Source: Hymenopus coronatus
Lineage: Eukaryota > Arthropoda > Insecta > Mantodea > Hymenopodidae
NCBI GenBank assembly: GCA_030762935.1
Contig: CM060893.1
Location: forward strand, 7,732,001 to 7,796,000
Direction: 5' to 3'
DNA: 64,000 nucleotides
The first letter of the stretch is position 1. The number at the start of each line of letters is the position of its first letter. This document shows, in pieces, positions 34,616 through 46,146 of this stretch. The translations under genes and the position numbers were made by a program. Below the pieces are notes generated by a model, which was not told the DNA's origin, made no database searches, and saw nothing but the letters and a program-made list of their open reading frames with translations.

Positions 34616-35459
34616 TCTGATGTGTACAATTCACATGACTTTCTCTATATCCCCGCAACAAATTATTCTTAAAAAGCTTATACTTCTATTTACTTCATGC
34701 TAATCTAGAAAAATTAGCAGAAATAGTCTTATTACTTTCTTCCTTGTAAGTAGAAAAGAAATTAGGGAGTAGCATAGGTTAAAGTGATAGTCAAAAGCTG
34801 CTTGTTATGTCACTGAAGTTCCTTTGTTTGTATGGACCGCAGTTGACAAATTCCTGTATGAGAAAAGTATGTTTTTCATAGCAGAAACCAAAAATAAGGA
34901 ATGTCTCAAAAACGACGAACTCCACGAAAAAATGTATGTAACATAAATTGTGTGTTTTAACGATTTCTACATTTTCTGTGTAGTACGTTTTTGTCCATCT
35001 GTTACGGTTTAGCAGTTATTCAAAATTCAGTAAAGTTCATCCAGAATAAACTACTCTTCAGAGGCTATTCCCAGAAAATTCAAGATATACATTTCATTTG
35101 TCAGGTAAATATGCTTAATATCCAAAATCGTTAGAGCCATTTTTGAGAAAATCAAAATTTTGGAAAAAAGTTCCATGTAAAGGGTAGTTGGGGGTGGGGG
35201 GATTTTTCTCAAAATCTTCGTGTCGCATCCCTGGAAGATACTAAACTTAAATACCAAGTTTGGTATTTTACCTACTTTTCGTTTTTGAGTTATCGTGTTC
35301 ACAGACACTCGGACACACATGGACCTTGTTCCGAAAATGCTTTTTTTAGATAAAGTGGACCCTAAAACATATATTTCCGGTGAAATCTCGGAATCGAATT
35401 TTTTGGTGGATTGCAATACCTTCTCTATACACTATGTACATAGTGCGTATAGAGAAAGT
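34616..35459 (-). mobile_element. W-repeat W44, full-length (type B)
   Basis: Antisense copy, 844 bp, with both ends. On the opposite strand the 121-codon open frame 35051-35416 spans the microsatellite side; it is a recurrent repeat frame, not a host gene. Confidence 0.9.
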
Positions 35460-35566
35460 AAAAAGTACCAACCTTAGAAAGCTAAGCTTGAAGTTTGATG
35501 ATTTTGCATTGTTTAGCATTTCTTTGGCAGACATCATTAGTGAATACTCTCAGGTAATTTGTAAAC

Positions 35567-36479
35567 ATGGATAAAACTGGTCATTGTTATGTGATACAAT
35601 ACTTTCATTTGAAAGGTCTTAGTCCAACTAATATTAAAGCTGAGCTAGATTCTCTTTGGGGGAGTCTGCTCCTTCGTTTACAACAGCGAAATATTGGGTA
35701 GCATAGTTTAAGAGCGACCGTACGAGCTGCCAAGACGAACATCGTAGGGTTGACCAAATAAGGTTATCAGTCCAGAAATTGTAAAGAAAATCCACAAAAT
35801 GGTATTGGATGACCGTTGACTGAAAGTGCGCAAGCTTAGCACATTGCTGGTATTTCAAGAAGTCCTATACATCGCATACTGACTGAAATCTGGATATGAG
35901 AAAGTTGTGTACAAGTTGGGTGCCGCGATTGGTCACAATGGAACAAAAACAGCGTCTTGAGGATGTTTCAGTCGAATTTTTGGCAGCTTCGCTGCAATAA
36001 AGCTGAATTTTTGCGTCAATTTATAGCACTGGGTGGAACCTGGGTCCATTATTTCACACCTGAGACGAAGGCAGAATCAAAACAGTGGATTGGAAGGGGA
36101 GAATCGGCTCCAAAGAAGGTGAAGACAGTTCCATCTGCGGGCAAAGTCATGGCGTCAGTTTTCTGGGACGCTCAAGAGATACTTTTTATTGATTACCTCA
36201 GAAAAGGAAAACTAATCAATAGCGAGTATTATGCGAACTTGTTATGGCGTTTGAGTGATGAAAAAATCGGTTCACACGCCCATTATCGCCATGGCCAAAA
36301 TCAATGAGTTAAAGTTCAAATTGCTTCCTCATGCACTATATTCGCCTTCTGATTATTTTCTGTTTCCAAACTTGAAATGGTGTGGTGGTAGATTTGTCAA
36401 CAATGAAGAGGTGGAGTCTGCAGTTGATGACTATTTTGTATACCTCGATAGTTCTCACTATAAGCTATCGAATCTATTG
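35567..36479 (+). pseudogene. mariner transposase, frameshifted and 3'-truncated
   Basis: Starts MDKTGHCYVIQYFHLKGLSP, the usual mariner N-terminal helix region, followed by LSPTNIKAELDS. The helix-turn-helix part is broken by stops and frameshifts (35680-35950). From 35957 the frame is open: TWVHYFTPETK (first catalytic Asp region altered: the usual DETW reads GGTW), PSAGKVMASVFWDAQ, FIDYLRKGK, NSEYYANLLWRL. A shift at ~36260 gives AMAKINELKFKLLPHALYSP, DYFLFPNLK. The third catalytic Asp region (HQDNAP) is missing. Irritans/mellifera type by motif; no terminal inverted repeats seen. It ends at YKLSNLLN, fused to W45. Confidence 0.9.
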
Positions 36480-37106
36480 AACATCTCTGCAACAAATTAT
36501 TGTTAAAAAGCTTTTGCTTCTATTTACTTCATGCTAATCATAGGTTAAAGTGATAGTCAAAAGCTGGTTGCTATATGACTGAAGTTCCTTTGTTTGAATG
36601 GACACGAGTTGAAAAATTCCTGTATGAGAAATGTATAGTTTTTCAAACCTGAAACCAAAAACAAGGAATATCTCAAAAACGGTCAACTTCACAAAAAAAT
36701 TTAGATAACAAAAATGGTGTGTTTTAATGTGTTCTATATTTCTGTGTGGTAGGTTTTTGTCCATCTCTTACGGTTTAGCAGTTATGCAAAATTTCGTAAC
36801 GTTCATCCAGAATAAAGCAGTCTTCAGAGGATATTCCCAGAAAATTCAAGATATACATATAATTTGTCAGGTAAATATCTTTAATATACGATATTTTAAT
36901 CAAAACGTTAGAGCCATTTTTAAGAAAGTCAAAACTTTCGAAAAAAGTTCCGTATAAAGGGTAGGAGGATTTTCTTGAAAATCTTCGTGTCGCATCTTTG
37001 GAAGATATTAAGCTTAAATACCAAGTCTGGTATTTAACGGTGTTTTCGTTTTTGTGCTACGCTGTCCTCAGACACACACACACACACACGGACCTTTTTC
37101 CAAAAA
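36480..37106 (-). repeat. W-repeat W45 (type A), both ends missing
   Basis: Antisense copy starting CATCTCTGCAACAAATTATTG directly at the mariner joint. A deletion removes the CGAGAAAAAATTAGC to CCATAGG part. It breaks at the CCAAAAAT hotspot, where W46 starts. Confidence 0.83.
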
Positions 37107-37847
37107 TCTGTAGTGTTCCACTCACATGACCTTCTCTACATCCCTGCAACAAATTATTGCTATAAAGCTTATGCTTCTATTTACTTAATGATAATTGAGA
37201 AAAAATTAGTCTTATTACTTGCTTCCTTGTAAGTAGAAGTGAAATAAGGGAGTACCATACGTTAAAGTGACAGTCAAAAGCTGGTTGCTATGTGACTGAA
37301 GTTCCTTTGTATGGACACAAGCTGACAAATGCCTGTATGAGAAAAATATAAGTTTTTTAAAGCTGAAACCAAAACCAAGGAACATCTCAAAAATGATCAA
37401 CTCCACGAAAAAAGTATATAACATAAATCTTGTGTTTTAACGTGCTCTACATTTTTTGTGTAAGTTTTTGTCCATGTCTTACGGTTTGGCAGTTATGCAA
37501 AACTCCTTAAAATTCATCCAGAATAAAGTAGTCTTCAGTGGCTATTCCCAGAAAATTCAAGATATAGATTTTATTTGTCAGGTAAATATCTTTAATAGAC
37601 ATATTTTAATAATCATCGTTAGAGCCATTTTATATAAAATCAAAATTTTCGAAAAAAAATTCTATGTAAAGGGTAGTTGGGGGAGGGGGGATTTTCTTAA
37701 AAATCTCATACTCGGACCTTTTTCCAAAAGTGTTGTTTTTTTGGATTCAGGAGGACCCAAAGCATGTATTTCCGGTGAAATCTCGATATCGAATTTTTGG
37801 GTGGAATACAATATATAGACTATGTGTTTAGTACGTGTCGAGAAAGT
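37107..37847 (-). mobile_element. W-repeat W46, internally deleted
   Basis: Antisense copy with both ends. About 110 bp is missing at CTTAAAAATCTCATA/CTCGGACC, and the terminal palindrome is partly lost. Confidence 0.84.
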
Positions 37848-38461
37848 AAAAAATATGTTTTTCCTCACAGCTTTAGTGCTCTCTTTGTTAGGTCGGTACT
37901 TCTGGGAGTGTCCTCGCAGTTTAAGGTTATGAACACACAACTTGCACCTAAGCCACTGTGCACCAAGTTTCTGGGCCTGGAATAAGCACATAGCCCACCA
38001 GATTTTGGTGCGGAGCGTACAGGAGCCCGAAGTGCTGAGTCAGGATGCTGAATCATGGACCAGGTCTTGGTTGCAAACGAGATGGTATCCTGTTTATACG
38101 ATAACCGGGCGGAGTACTAGCATTTCAATCAAGGCGGTCTTTCTCAAAGCTCTGTGATCTGATACTGGGCACACACATCTTTCAATTTAAATATCTTCCT
38201 GCCAGGGACCCACACCGTCCAATTTTCAAATGTATTCTTCTCTTGTTTTTCCATAAATTTCGTTAGCTCCAGCACAAGTCACTTCCTCGAACCTGGAACC
38301 CGACGTGCCATGAATGAAAATATCACTTACTCCCCTCGTATTTAAAAGAAGTCATTGTAGAATGATCTATAACATTTTTATACCCAAGGGGGTACTTATG
38401 TTGCTGATTTCGGGAGGTCCGGGATTCAAATAAACTGTTCCGATCAACTTATTGCTTTTTT
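37848..38461. other. Unassigned stretch with a SINE-like head remnant
   Basis: No gene recognised. At 38408-38432 GCTGATTTCGGGAGGTCCGGG followed by ATTCAAAT resembles the A/B-box interval of SINE F, without its body. Confidence 0.35.
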
Positions 38462-38462
38462 T

Positions 38463-38579
38463 AATTTCTCTACACGTACTCTGTACATAGTGAATAGAGA
38501 AGGTATTGTATTGCACCCAAAATTCTATACCGAGATTTCACCGGAAATACATGTTTTGGTTCCGCCTGAATCCAAAAAA
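38463..38579 (+). repeat. W-repeat W47, left part (type B, outer copy)
   Basis: Sense copy to CTGAATCCAAAAAA, interrupted there by W48. Resumes at 39476. Confidence 0.84.
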
Positions 38580-39475
38580 TCTGATGTGTTACACTCAAAT
38601 GACTTTCTCTAGCCGTTCTACAAACTTCATACATAAGATTCTTCTTCTTTCTGCACCTTGTTAATCGAGGTACTCATTAGCACAATGTTCTTATTACTTA
38701 GTTCCTTATAAGTATGAAGAAAATAAGGGAATACCAAGGCTAAACAAATAGTCAAATGTTTTAAAAGCTGTCGTTATGCGATTGCCATCACAAATCGCTT
38801 CTTTTCTTGCCAGGAGTAGAACATAAGAAAAACGGACACTCCCATCTCAGAAAAGTATAAGCACTTTACAACTGAAACTAATAACAATGAATACCTCGAA
38901 AACGGTAAGCTCCACAAGAAACATGTATATGACATAACTTGTGTATTTTAACAAGACCTAAATTGTTTCTATAGTAAGTTTTTGTCTATCTCTTACGTTT
39001 ACTAGTTATGCCAAATTAAGCAAAATTCATTCAAAATAAACAGGTCTTCAGAAGCTATTTCCAGAAAACTCAAGATATACATTTTATTTGTTAGGTAAAT
39101 ATCTTTAATATATGATATTTTAATCAAAATCGTTAGAGCCATTTTTAAGAAAATCAAAATTTTCGAAAAAAGTTCCATATAAAGGGTAGTTTGGGGTGGG
39201 GTGATTTTTCTCAAAATCTTCGTGTCGCATCCCTGGAAGATATTAAACTTAAATACCAAGTTTGGTATTTTAGCTACCTTTCGTTTTTGAGTTATCGTGT
39301 TCACAGCCACTCGCACACACGGACACACACATGGACCTTTTTCTGAAAATGCTTTTTTTGGATACAGGGGCTCCTAAAACATGTATTTCCGGTGAAATCT
39401 CGGTATCGAATTTTTGGGTGGAATACAATGCTTCTCTATCCCTATGTACATTGTACATGTGGGACTAGAGAAAGT
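38580..39475 (-). mobile_element. W-repeat W48, full-length (type C), nested in W47
   Basis: Antisense copy with type C hairpin end (GTTACACTCAAATGAC, TCTCTAGCCG) and type C palindrome ending GGGACTAGAGAAAGT. Six A precede it and six A follow before W47 resumes. Confidence 0.88.
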
Positions 39476-40209
39476 AAAAAAGCATTTTTTGAAACAGGTC
39501 CGTGTGTGTGTGTGTGTCCATGTGTCTGTGAACCCGATAACTCAAAAACGAAAAGTCTGTAAAATACCAAACTTGGTATTTAAGTTTAGTATCTTCCGGG
39601 GATGCGACACGGAAATTTTGAGAAAAATTCCCCCACCTCAAACTATCCTTTACATGGAAATTTTTTCGAAAATTTTGATTTTCTGAAAAATGGCTCTAAC
39701 GATTTTGATTAAAATATGGTATATTAAAGACATTTACCTGACAAATAATATGTATATTTTGGATTTTCTGGGAATAGCCTCTGAAGATTACTTTATTCTG
39801 GATGAATTTTGCATAAAAGATGGACAAAACCTTAGCACACAGAAAATGTAGAGCACGTTAAAACACACCATTTATGTTATATACATTTTTTTTTTCGTGG
39901 AGTTGATAGTTTTTGAGATATTCCTTGTTTTTGGTTTCAGCTTTGAAAAACTTATACTTTTCTCATGCAGGAATTTGCCAACTCGTGTCCATACAAACAA
40001 ATGAACTTTAGTCACATAGCAACCAGCCTTTGACTATCACTTTAACTTATGATACTTCCTTATTTCGCTTCTACTTACAATGAAGCAAGTAATAAGTCTA
40101 TTTCTGCTAATTTTTTCTTGATTAGCAGGAAGTAATCAGAACCATAAGCTTTTTAAGAATAATTTGTTGCAGAGATATAGAGGAAGTCATGTGAATGTAA
40201 CACATCAGA
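39476..40209 (+). repeat. W-repeat W47, right part
   Basis: Resumes AAAAAAGCATTTTTTG, carries a GT microsatellite at 39499-39517, type B signatures, and the normal end CACATCAGA. Confidence 0.86.
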
Positions 40210-40249
40210 TTTTTATGTTTGGCCTATTCACCATTTGGTTTTAAAGGAC

Positions 40250-42957
40250 CATAAAAACCAATGCAGTTAATCGCCCTTAACCTCCAATCATCTCAACATC
40301 ATCTTTTTGGATGTCCTGATGTGAGTTATAGTGTTGGAACCTCTCGACCCAATAGGCTGCCTGACCTCCTTGAAATTAAAGAGCCAGGCGAGGATGGATT
40401 GGTCAGTCTTCAGATGGAATGGCTGCCCGTACAGGTACTTATGGAACTGCTCCGTCGTCTTTAGTACTGCCAGGAGCTCTTGCGTGTAACGAAGTAGTTC
40501 TGTTCAGCCTTAGAAAGCAACTTGCTGTAGTAAACTGTTACTGCTGTTGGCAAACCTGGGTCTGGGATATGTAGCTTCCAATCTCGATGTGGTTGGCATC
40601 TATGTTCACGATTAAACACCAAGATGTGGTTATCTTACGACAGGCGCACTGAAGAGTGTTAATTTAAGCGTTTGGAGGTTGGAGAAACTTCTGACCGACC
40701 GGCGGTAGTACCTACATAGGCCCAGGAAACTTCCCTTGCGGGCGGGGACAATCTCTCCCCGGGTCCCTGATCACTCCATCAGGTGAAACTGTGTCTTCCA
40801 AAAGCTCACCTCCTTAGGAAGAGTTGATAGCTTCAGATGAACTGCTGCTATGTTAGTTATATTCTCGAAATAATCTTCAAAGTGGCTGCCAATAAGGGTT
40901 ATGTCATCCAAATACAGAAACCAGACATTTTACGTCCACCCCCTCATCGCAGATTCCATGAGGCGCTGGAAGATGGCCAAAGAGCACAACTGTTAGTTTC
41001 CAAAACCCTTTGCCTATCGAGAATACCGTCTTCTCCTTGCCTCTGGGATCTATGGTCACTTGCCAGTATCCTGATTTCAAGTCCAAGTTGAGAACAATGG
41101 GAACAAACAAGTGAGTGCAGGGTGTCGTCACTCCTGGGCAAGGGGAAACAGTGACGACATTCAGCTTTCAGTAATCTAGTGTACTAGCCGTTCTTCTTCT
41201 TTTTCAGCAAGATTACAGGGAAGCACCAAGGTCTGTCAGACTCGTCAATGATTCCCCTCTACAGTTGTGACACAGTGAGATGCTCGGCCACCTTCTTCAG
41301 CAAGATTACAGGGAAGCACCAAGGCCTGTCAGACTCGTCAATGATTCCCCTCTCCAGTTGTGACACAGTGAGATGCTCGGCCACCTTCTTCAGCAAGTGT
41401 TTTATTGGGACTCTAGATCCTCTATGGCACTGTCTCTTCGGAAACGTTGCACTCGCTGCTGGCTCGCATTTCCTTAATTCGTCCCGTTTGGTTCCCGTTG
41501 GATTCAGCAGCCTCGCGGGCATTTCCTCCCGACAAAGACACAATATCCGGGCAAAACACAATCCTTCAATTATTCCATTCATTCCAAATCAGGCTTCATG
41601 ACTTTTGGCCTTCCAGGTGTGCCTTTACCTTCACCACACTTTTTGCGGGTGCAACCATATTGTCCGATAAGATCACCTTACAGATCCCCCGATGTTCTCT
41701 TCAGATCCGAATCACAACAATCTCCTGCCGAAATTGATCGTCATTTCGTGACTCCTGAGGGATCTAGAACCAGTGTCATATCCTCAGCCACGCTTACGAC
41801 GAATGCTCAAACTCACAGTGCTCCGCCTCGGATCAATTCAAGAGGACTTTTCTTCTCCAAAGGCAGGTTGATGTCCAGCGCCGTCACTATAATCGGTGAG
41901 AAACTACCTTGTGATTGACATTCTGCTGTCACGTGGCCACTTCGGTGCGCTGTTGCCCTATTGACTCGCTGTCCGTCTGCAGCGACAAATGTTCCACTGC
42001 CTTCTTCTCTCCATGCACCCCCCTCGTATGTTGAACTATCTTTCCCCATGTCTCACTAGTCACCACATCTATTCCTTTCCACATTGGGTCCTGTATTTCA
42101 CTAAACGGAAAAGTTTTATCTCGGCTAAAATAACCTCAAGTTATTTTTCACGGATGTAAGACATTTTCATGTGACACTGTCACTCTTGATATTTTCTAGG
42201 ACGAGAACAAGAGCAATGTCCGCGACATATAAAAGGTAGTAACGATATAAATGTAAACCCTTACGATCACTTTGAGCAACACAACCGAACTTTTCACAGA
42301 ATGCAATCAAACAATCAGTCATGCAAGAGATCGCGCGCGTAAATTTCCACTGAACCACGTAAGTGTTACAACGCCGATGAAATCACGTCTCTGACGGTTA
42401 TGTATTCTTACACTATGATTGGTCAGCAGCCTGACGAGCCCCTACCAGCAGACGACTTACCCCACACGGAAGTTTCTCACGATATAAGTAGGTGAGACCT
42501 GCTGAGTTTTCTTGTCAGCAATGCCTTTGGTACGTTTGGTCTGATTTCGGTCATGCTCCATCTGTGTTCTAGAAAACTCCGGCACAGTTTTCCTCTGCGA
42601 CGAGACTGACGTCCACTCTTTTGCACAGCGTCACTCAAGTGATTGATAATGACGATCTCGACATCCACCTCGCCAAGACGGTCTTGAGTTGTTTCCCGTC
42701 TGCTGGTTGGCTCAGTTAAAAGCACACCTTCGCTAGCTGGCCACACTCCCAGCATATCATCTGAAGGCCGTCGTCGTCCTTTCTGGGTTGCTTCTTTCTC
42801 CTTCATTTAGCCATGCTCGCGCGTATTGTAACAATGATACAGCGGTGATGGCAAACTCTCCCTCCAACCCTAACTTTCTTACTATCTCCAAACACGACCG
42901 GCTAAACCGGGAAGAGGGCAAGCAATTGGAGGCGTGAGATGCGCGGACCGAAATATG
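40250..42957 (-). pseudogene. Gypsy-type LTR retrotransposon, decayed gag-pol
   Basis: Order on the minus strand. gag end: zinc-knuckle remnant CWECGQLAKVCF (~42719-42756). A linker with PAKSVVKVKAHLEG near 41650. Reverse transcriptase: ERGIIDESDRPWCFPVILLKK, then PLPRSDDTL, LDLKSGYWQVTIDPRGKEKT (~41090-41030), then the active-site box YLDD (~40904-40914). After the RT comes FLGLCRYYRR-like sequence (~40700). RNase H-like: YYSKLLSKAEQNYFVTRK, EFHLKTDQS-like, YWVERFQHYNSH. It ends before any integrase. The frame changes repeatedly, with stops throughout. No LTRs recognised and no protease active site seen. A 93-bp in-frame duplication sits in the RT N-terminus (41205-41397). More G+C rich than the W-repeats around it. 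Confidence 0.88.
41205..41397 (-). repeat. 93-bp tandem duplication inside Gypsy RT
   Basis: Two copies start at 41205 and 41298, and the first bases of the unit recur at 41391. The unit is 31 codons, so the frame is kept, and the joint falls on a shared CAGCAAG/LLKK word. Confidence 0.9.
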
Positions 42958-42976
42958 GCAATATTCCTGTATGAGA

Positions 42977-43829
42977 ACTATGTACATAGTGTATAGAGAA
43001 GGTACTGTATTCCACCCAAAAATTCGATACCGAGATTTCACCGGAAATACATGTTTTGTGTCCCACTGAATCCCAATAAAGTATTTTTGGAAAAAGGTCC
43101 GTGTGTGCGTGTGTGTGTGAGTGTGTACCTGTGTACCTGTGAATAGCATAGTTCAAAAACGAAAAGACCGTTAAATACCAAACTTGGTATTTAAGTTTGG
43201 TATCTTCCAAGGATGCGACACGAAGCTTTTCAAGAAAATCCCACCACCCCCAACTATCCTTTGCATGGAACTTTTGATTTTCTCAAAAATAGCTCTAACG
43301 ATTTTGATTAAAATATCGTATATTCCGGATATCTATCTGACAAATAATATATATATCTTGAATTTTCTGGGAATAGCCTCTGAAGATTACTTTATTCTGC
43401 AGGAATTTTGCATAACTGCTAAACCGTAAGAAATGGACACAAACTTACCACACAAATGTAGAGCACATTAAAAGACACAATTTATGTTATATACATTTTT
43501 TTTCGAGCAGTTCATCGTTTTTTAGATATTCCTTGTTTTTTTTTGTTTTTTTTTGGTTTCAGCTTTGAAAAACGTGTACTTTTCTCATACAGGAATTTGT
43601 CAACTCGTGTCCATACAAACAAAGGAACTTTAGTCACCTAGTAGCCAGCTTTTGACTTCACTTTAACCTATGATATTCCCATATTTCGCTTCTACTTACA
43701 ATAAAGCAAGAAATAAGACTATTTGCGCTAATTTTTTCTCGATTAGCCTGAAGGAAATATAAGAATAAGCTTATTAACAATTGTTTGTTACACAGAAGTA
43801 GAGAAAGTCATGTGATTGGAACACATCAA
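42977..43829 (+). mobile_element. W-repeat W49 (type A), 5' end clipped
   Basis: Sense copy starting at CTATGTACATAGTGTATAG. The preceding TATTCCTGTATGAGAA (42961-42976) is a stray antisense W word, so the Gypsy/W joint is itself rearranged. Confidence 0.86.
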
Positions 43830-43874
43830 TTTTTTTTTAATTACCTTGACAAACTATACTCTGGACAACAGCCA

Positions 43875-44054
43875 TCGACCGGAAAAGTAATACGATTTAT
43901 TGGGATGGCAGGGAGTCATACGCATTGACAAGATTGAAAAACGAAAAAATAAACAAATAAACATTATGGTGAATCCTACAGCAAGCTATTGGCTGAAGTT
44001 GAAGGAGACCTAACTCCATTTGGCGAAGAACATAGTGCTGTTTAACCACGATAA
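43875..44054 (+). pseudogene. Second mariner remnant (transposase middle part)
   Basis: In shifting frames the sequence gives GKVI, WDGR then GVIRIDKIEKRK, then YGESYSKLLAEVEGDL, then HLAKNIVLFNHD, in the order WD..GVI.ID, GEYY..LL, L.K..VLFHHDN of mariner transposases. At least three frameshifts in ~180 bp. Too short and decayed to assign a subfamily. Confidence 0.55.
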
Positions 44055-44057
44055 AAA

Positions 44058-44149
44058 TACCTTCTCTATACACTATGCACTCCACCAAAAAATTCGATAC
44101 CGAGATTTCACCGGAAATATACGTTTTAGGGTCCCCTTTATCTAAAAAA
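44058..44149 (+). repeat. W-repeat W50, left part (type B) with inverted terminus
   Basis: Sense copy whose first ~22 bases read AATACCTTCTCTATACACTATG, the reverse complement of what belongs there, followed by normal CACTCCACC. Interrupted at TCTAAAAAA by W51. Confidence 0.8.
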
Positions 44150-45037
44150 TCTGATGTGTACCATTCACATGACTTTCTCCATATCCCTGCAACAAATATT
44201 TCTTAAAAAGCTTATACTTCTATTTACATTATGCTAATCAGAAAAAATTAGCAGAAATATTCTTATTACTCGCTTCCTTGTAAGTAGAAGCGAAATAAGG
44301 GACAACCGTAGGTTAAAGTGATAGTCAAAAGCTGGTTGCTGTGTCAATGAAGTTCCTTTGTTTATATGGATAGGAGTTGACAAGTTCCTGTATGAGAAAA
44401 GTATACGTTTTTCATAGCAGAAACCAAAAATAAGGAATGTCACAAAAACGACGAACTCCACGAAAAAAAATGTATATAACATAAATTGTGTGTTTTAAAG
44501 TGCTCTACATTTTTTGTGTAGTAAGTTTTTGTCCATCTTTTACGGTTTAGCAGTTATTCAAAATTTAGTATAATTCATCCAGAATAAACTACTCTTCAGA
44601 AGCTATTCCCAGAAAATTCAAGATATACATTTCATTTGTCAGGTAAATGTGTTTAATATCCGAAATTGTAATCAAAATCGTTACAGCCATTTTTGAGAAA
44701 ATCAAAATTTTGGAAAAAAGTTCCATGTAAAGGGTAGTTGGGGGTGGGGGGATTTTTCTCAAAATCTTCGTGTCGCATCCCTGGAATATACTAAACTTAA
44801 ATACCAAGTTTGGTATTTTACCGACTTTTCGTTTTTGGGTTATCGTGTTCACGGACACACGGACACACGAACACACACACACACACACACACACGCGCGG
44901 ACCTTTTTCTGAAAATACCTTTTTTGGATACAGGGGACCCTAAAACATATATTTCCGGTGAAATCTCGGTATCGAATTTTTTGGTGGAGTGCAATACATT
45001 CTCCATTCACTATGTACATAGTGAGTATAGAGAAAGT
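44150..45037 (-). mobile_element. W-repeat W51, full-length (type B), nested in W50
   Basis: Antisense copy with both ends; CA microsatellite 44866-44895. The flanking A-runs join to W50 on both sides. Confidence 0.9.
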
Positions 45038-45762
45038 AAAAAGGTATTTTCACAAAAAGGTCCGTGTGTGTGTCTGTGAACACGATAACTCAAAAACGAA
45101 AAGTCGGTAAAATACCAAACTTGCTATTTAAGTTTAGTATCTTTCAGGGATGCGACACGAAGGTTTTGAGAAAAATCCCCCCACCCCAAACTACCCTTTA
45201 CATGGAACCTTTTTCGAAAATTTTGATTTTCTAAAAAATGGCTCTAACGATTTTGATTAAAATATCATATATTAAAGATATTTACCTGAGAAATAAAATG
45301 TATATTTTGAATTTTCTGGGAATAGCCTCTGAAGACTACTTTATTCAGGATGAATTTTGCATAACTACTAAACCGTAAGATATGGACAAAAACTTAACGC
45401 ACAAAAAATGTAGTGCACGTTAAAACACACAATTTATGTTATATACATTTTCTTCGTGGAGTTGATCGTTTTTGAGATATTCCTATTTCTTGGTTTCAGC
45501 TTTGAAAATCTTACACTTTTCTCATACAGGAATTAGTCAACTGTCCATACAAACAAAGGAACATCAGTTACATAGCAACCAGCTTTTGGCTTTCACTTTA
45601 ACCTATGGTACTCCCTTATTTCGGTTGTATTTACAATAATAAAGGAATAATACTATTTCTGCTAATTTTCCTCGATTAACATGAAATAAATAAAAGTTAG
45701 GCTTATTAACAGTCATTTGTTACAGAGAGATAGAGAAAGTCATGTGAATGGAACACATCAGA
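45038..45762 (+). repeat. W-repeat W50, right part
   Basis: Resumes at AAAAAGGTATTTTCACAAAAAGG and continues to CACATCAGA. Confidence 0.87.
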
Positions 45763-45815
45763 TTTTTATAAAGTAGGGCTAAAGCTATTGGAAAATAAAT
45801 AAATAAATAAATAAA

Positions 45816-46146
45816 TCCTATGTATTCCATTCACATAAATTTCCCTACAAAATGTTCTAACAAAAGCTTATTCTTCTATCTATTCCTGGTAATTTAGATA
45901 AACATTAGCAGAAATAAAATTATTGGTTCTTCCTTGTAATTAGAAGGGAAATAAAGGAATGCACAGGCTAAAGCGATAGTCAAGCCGATGACTGTCAGTT
46001 GAAATTCGTTTCTCTTTCCATGGCCAGGGATAAAATAAGAGGTATGAAACGGACAAACCCTTCTTGTTTGAGAAGAGTATAAAAAATTTAAAATTGAAAC
46101 CAATAACAGGGAATATATTCGAAATGGTTAGCTATACAGAAAAAAA
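45816..46146 (-). repeat. W-repeat W52, left part (type D, outer copy)
   Basis: Antisense type D copy preceded by an (AAAT)n run at 45793-45815. Interrupted by W53 in the run after GCTATACAG. Resumes at 46986. Confidence 0.82.

Noticed and set aside
40250..42957. Functional retroelement or host gene in the GC-richer block
   Set aside because: Reverse transcriptase and RNase H motifs are scattered over several frames with stops; no integrase and no LTRs found.
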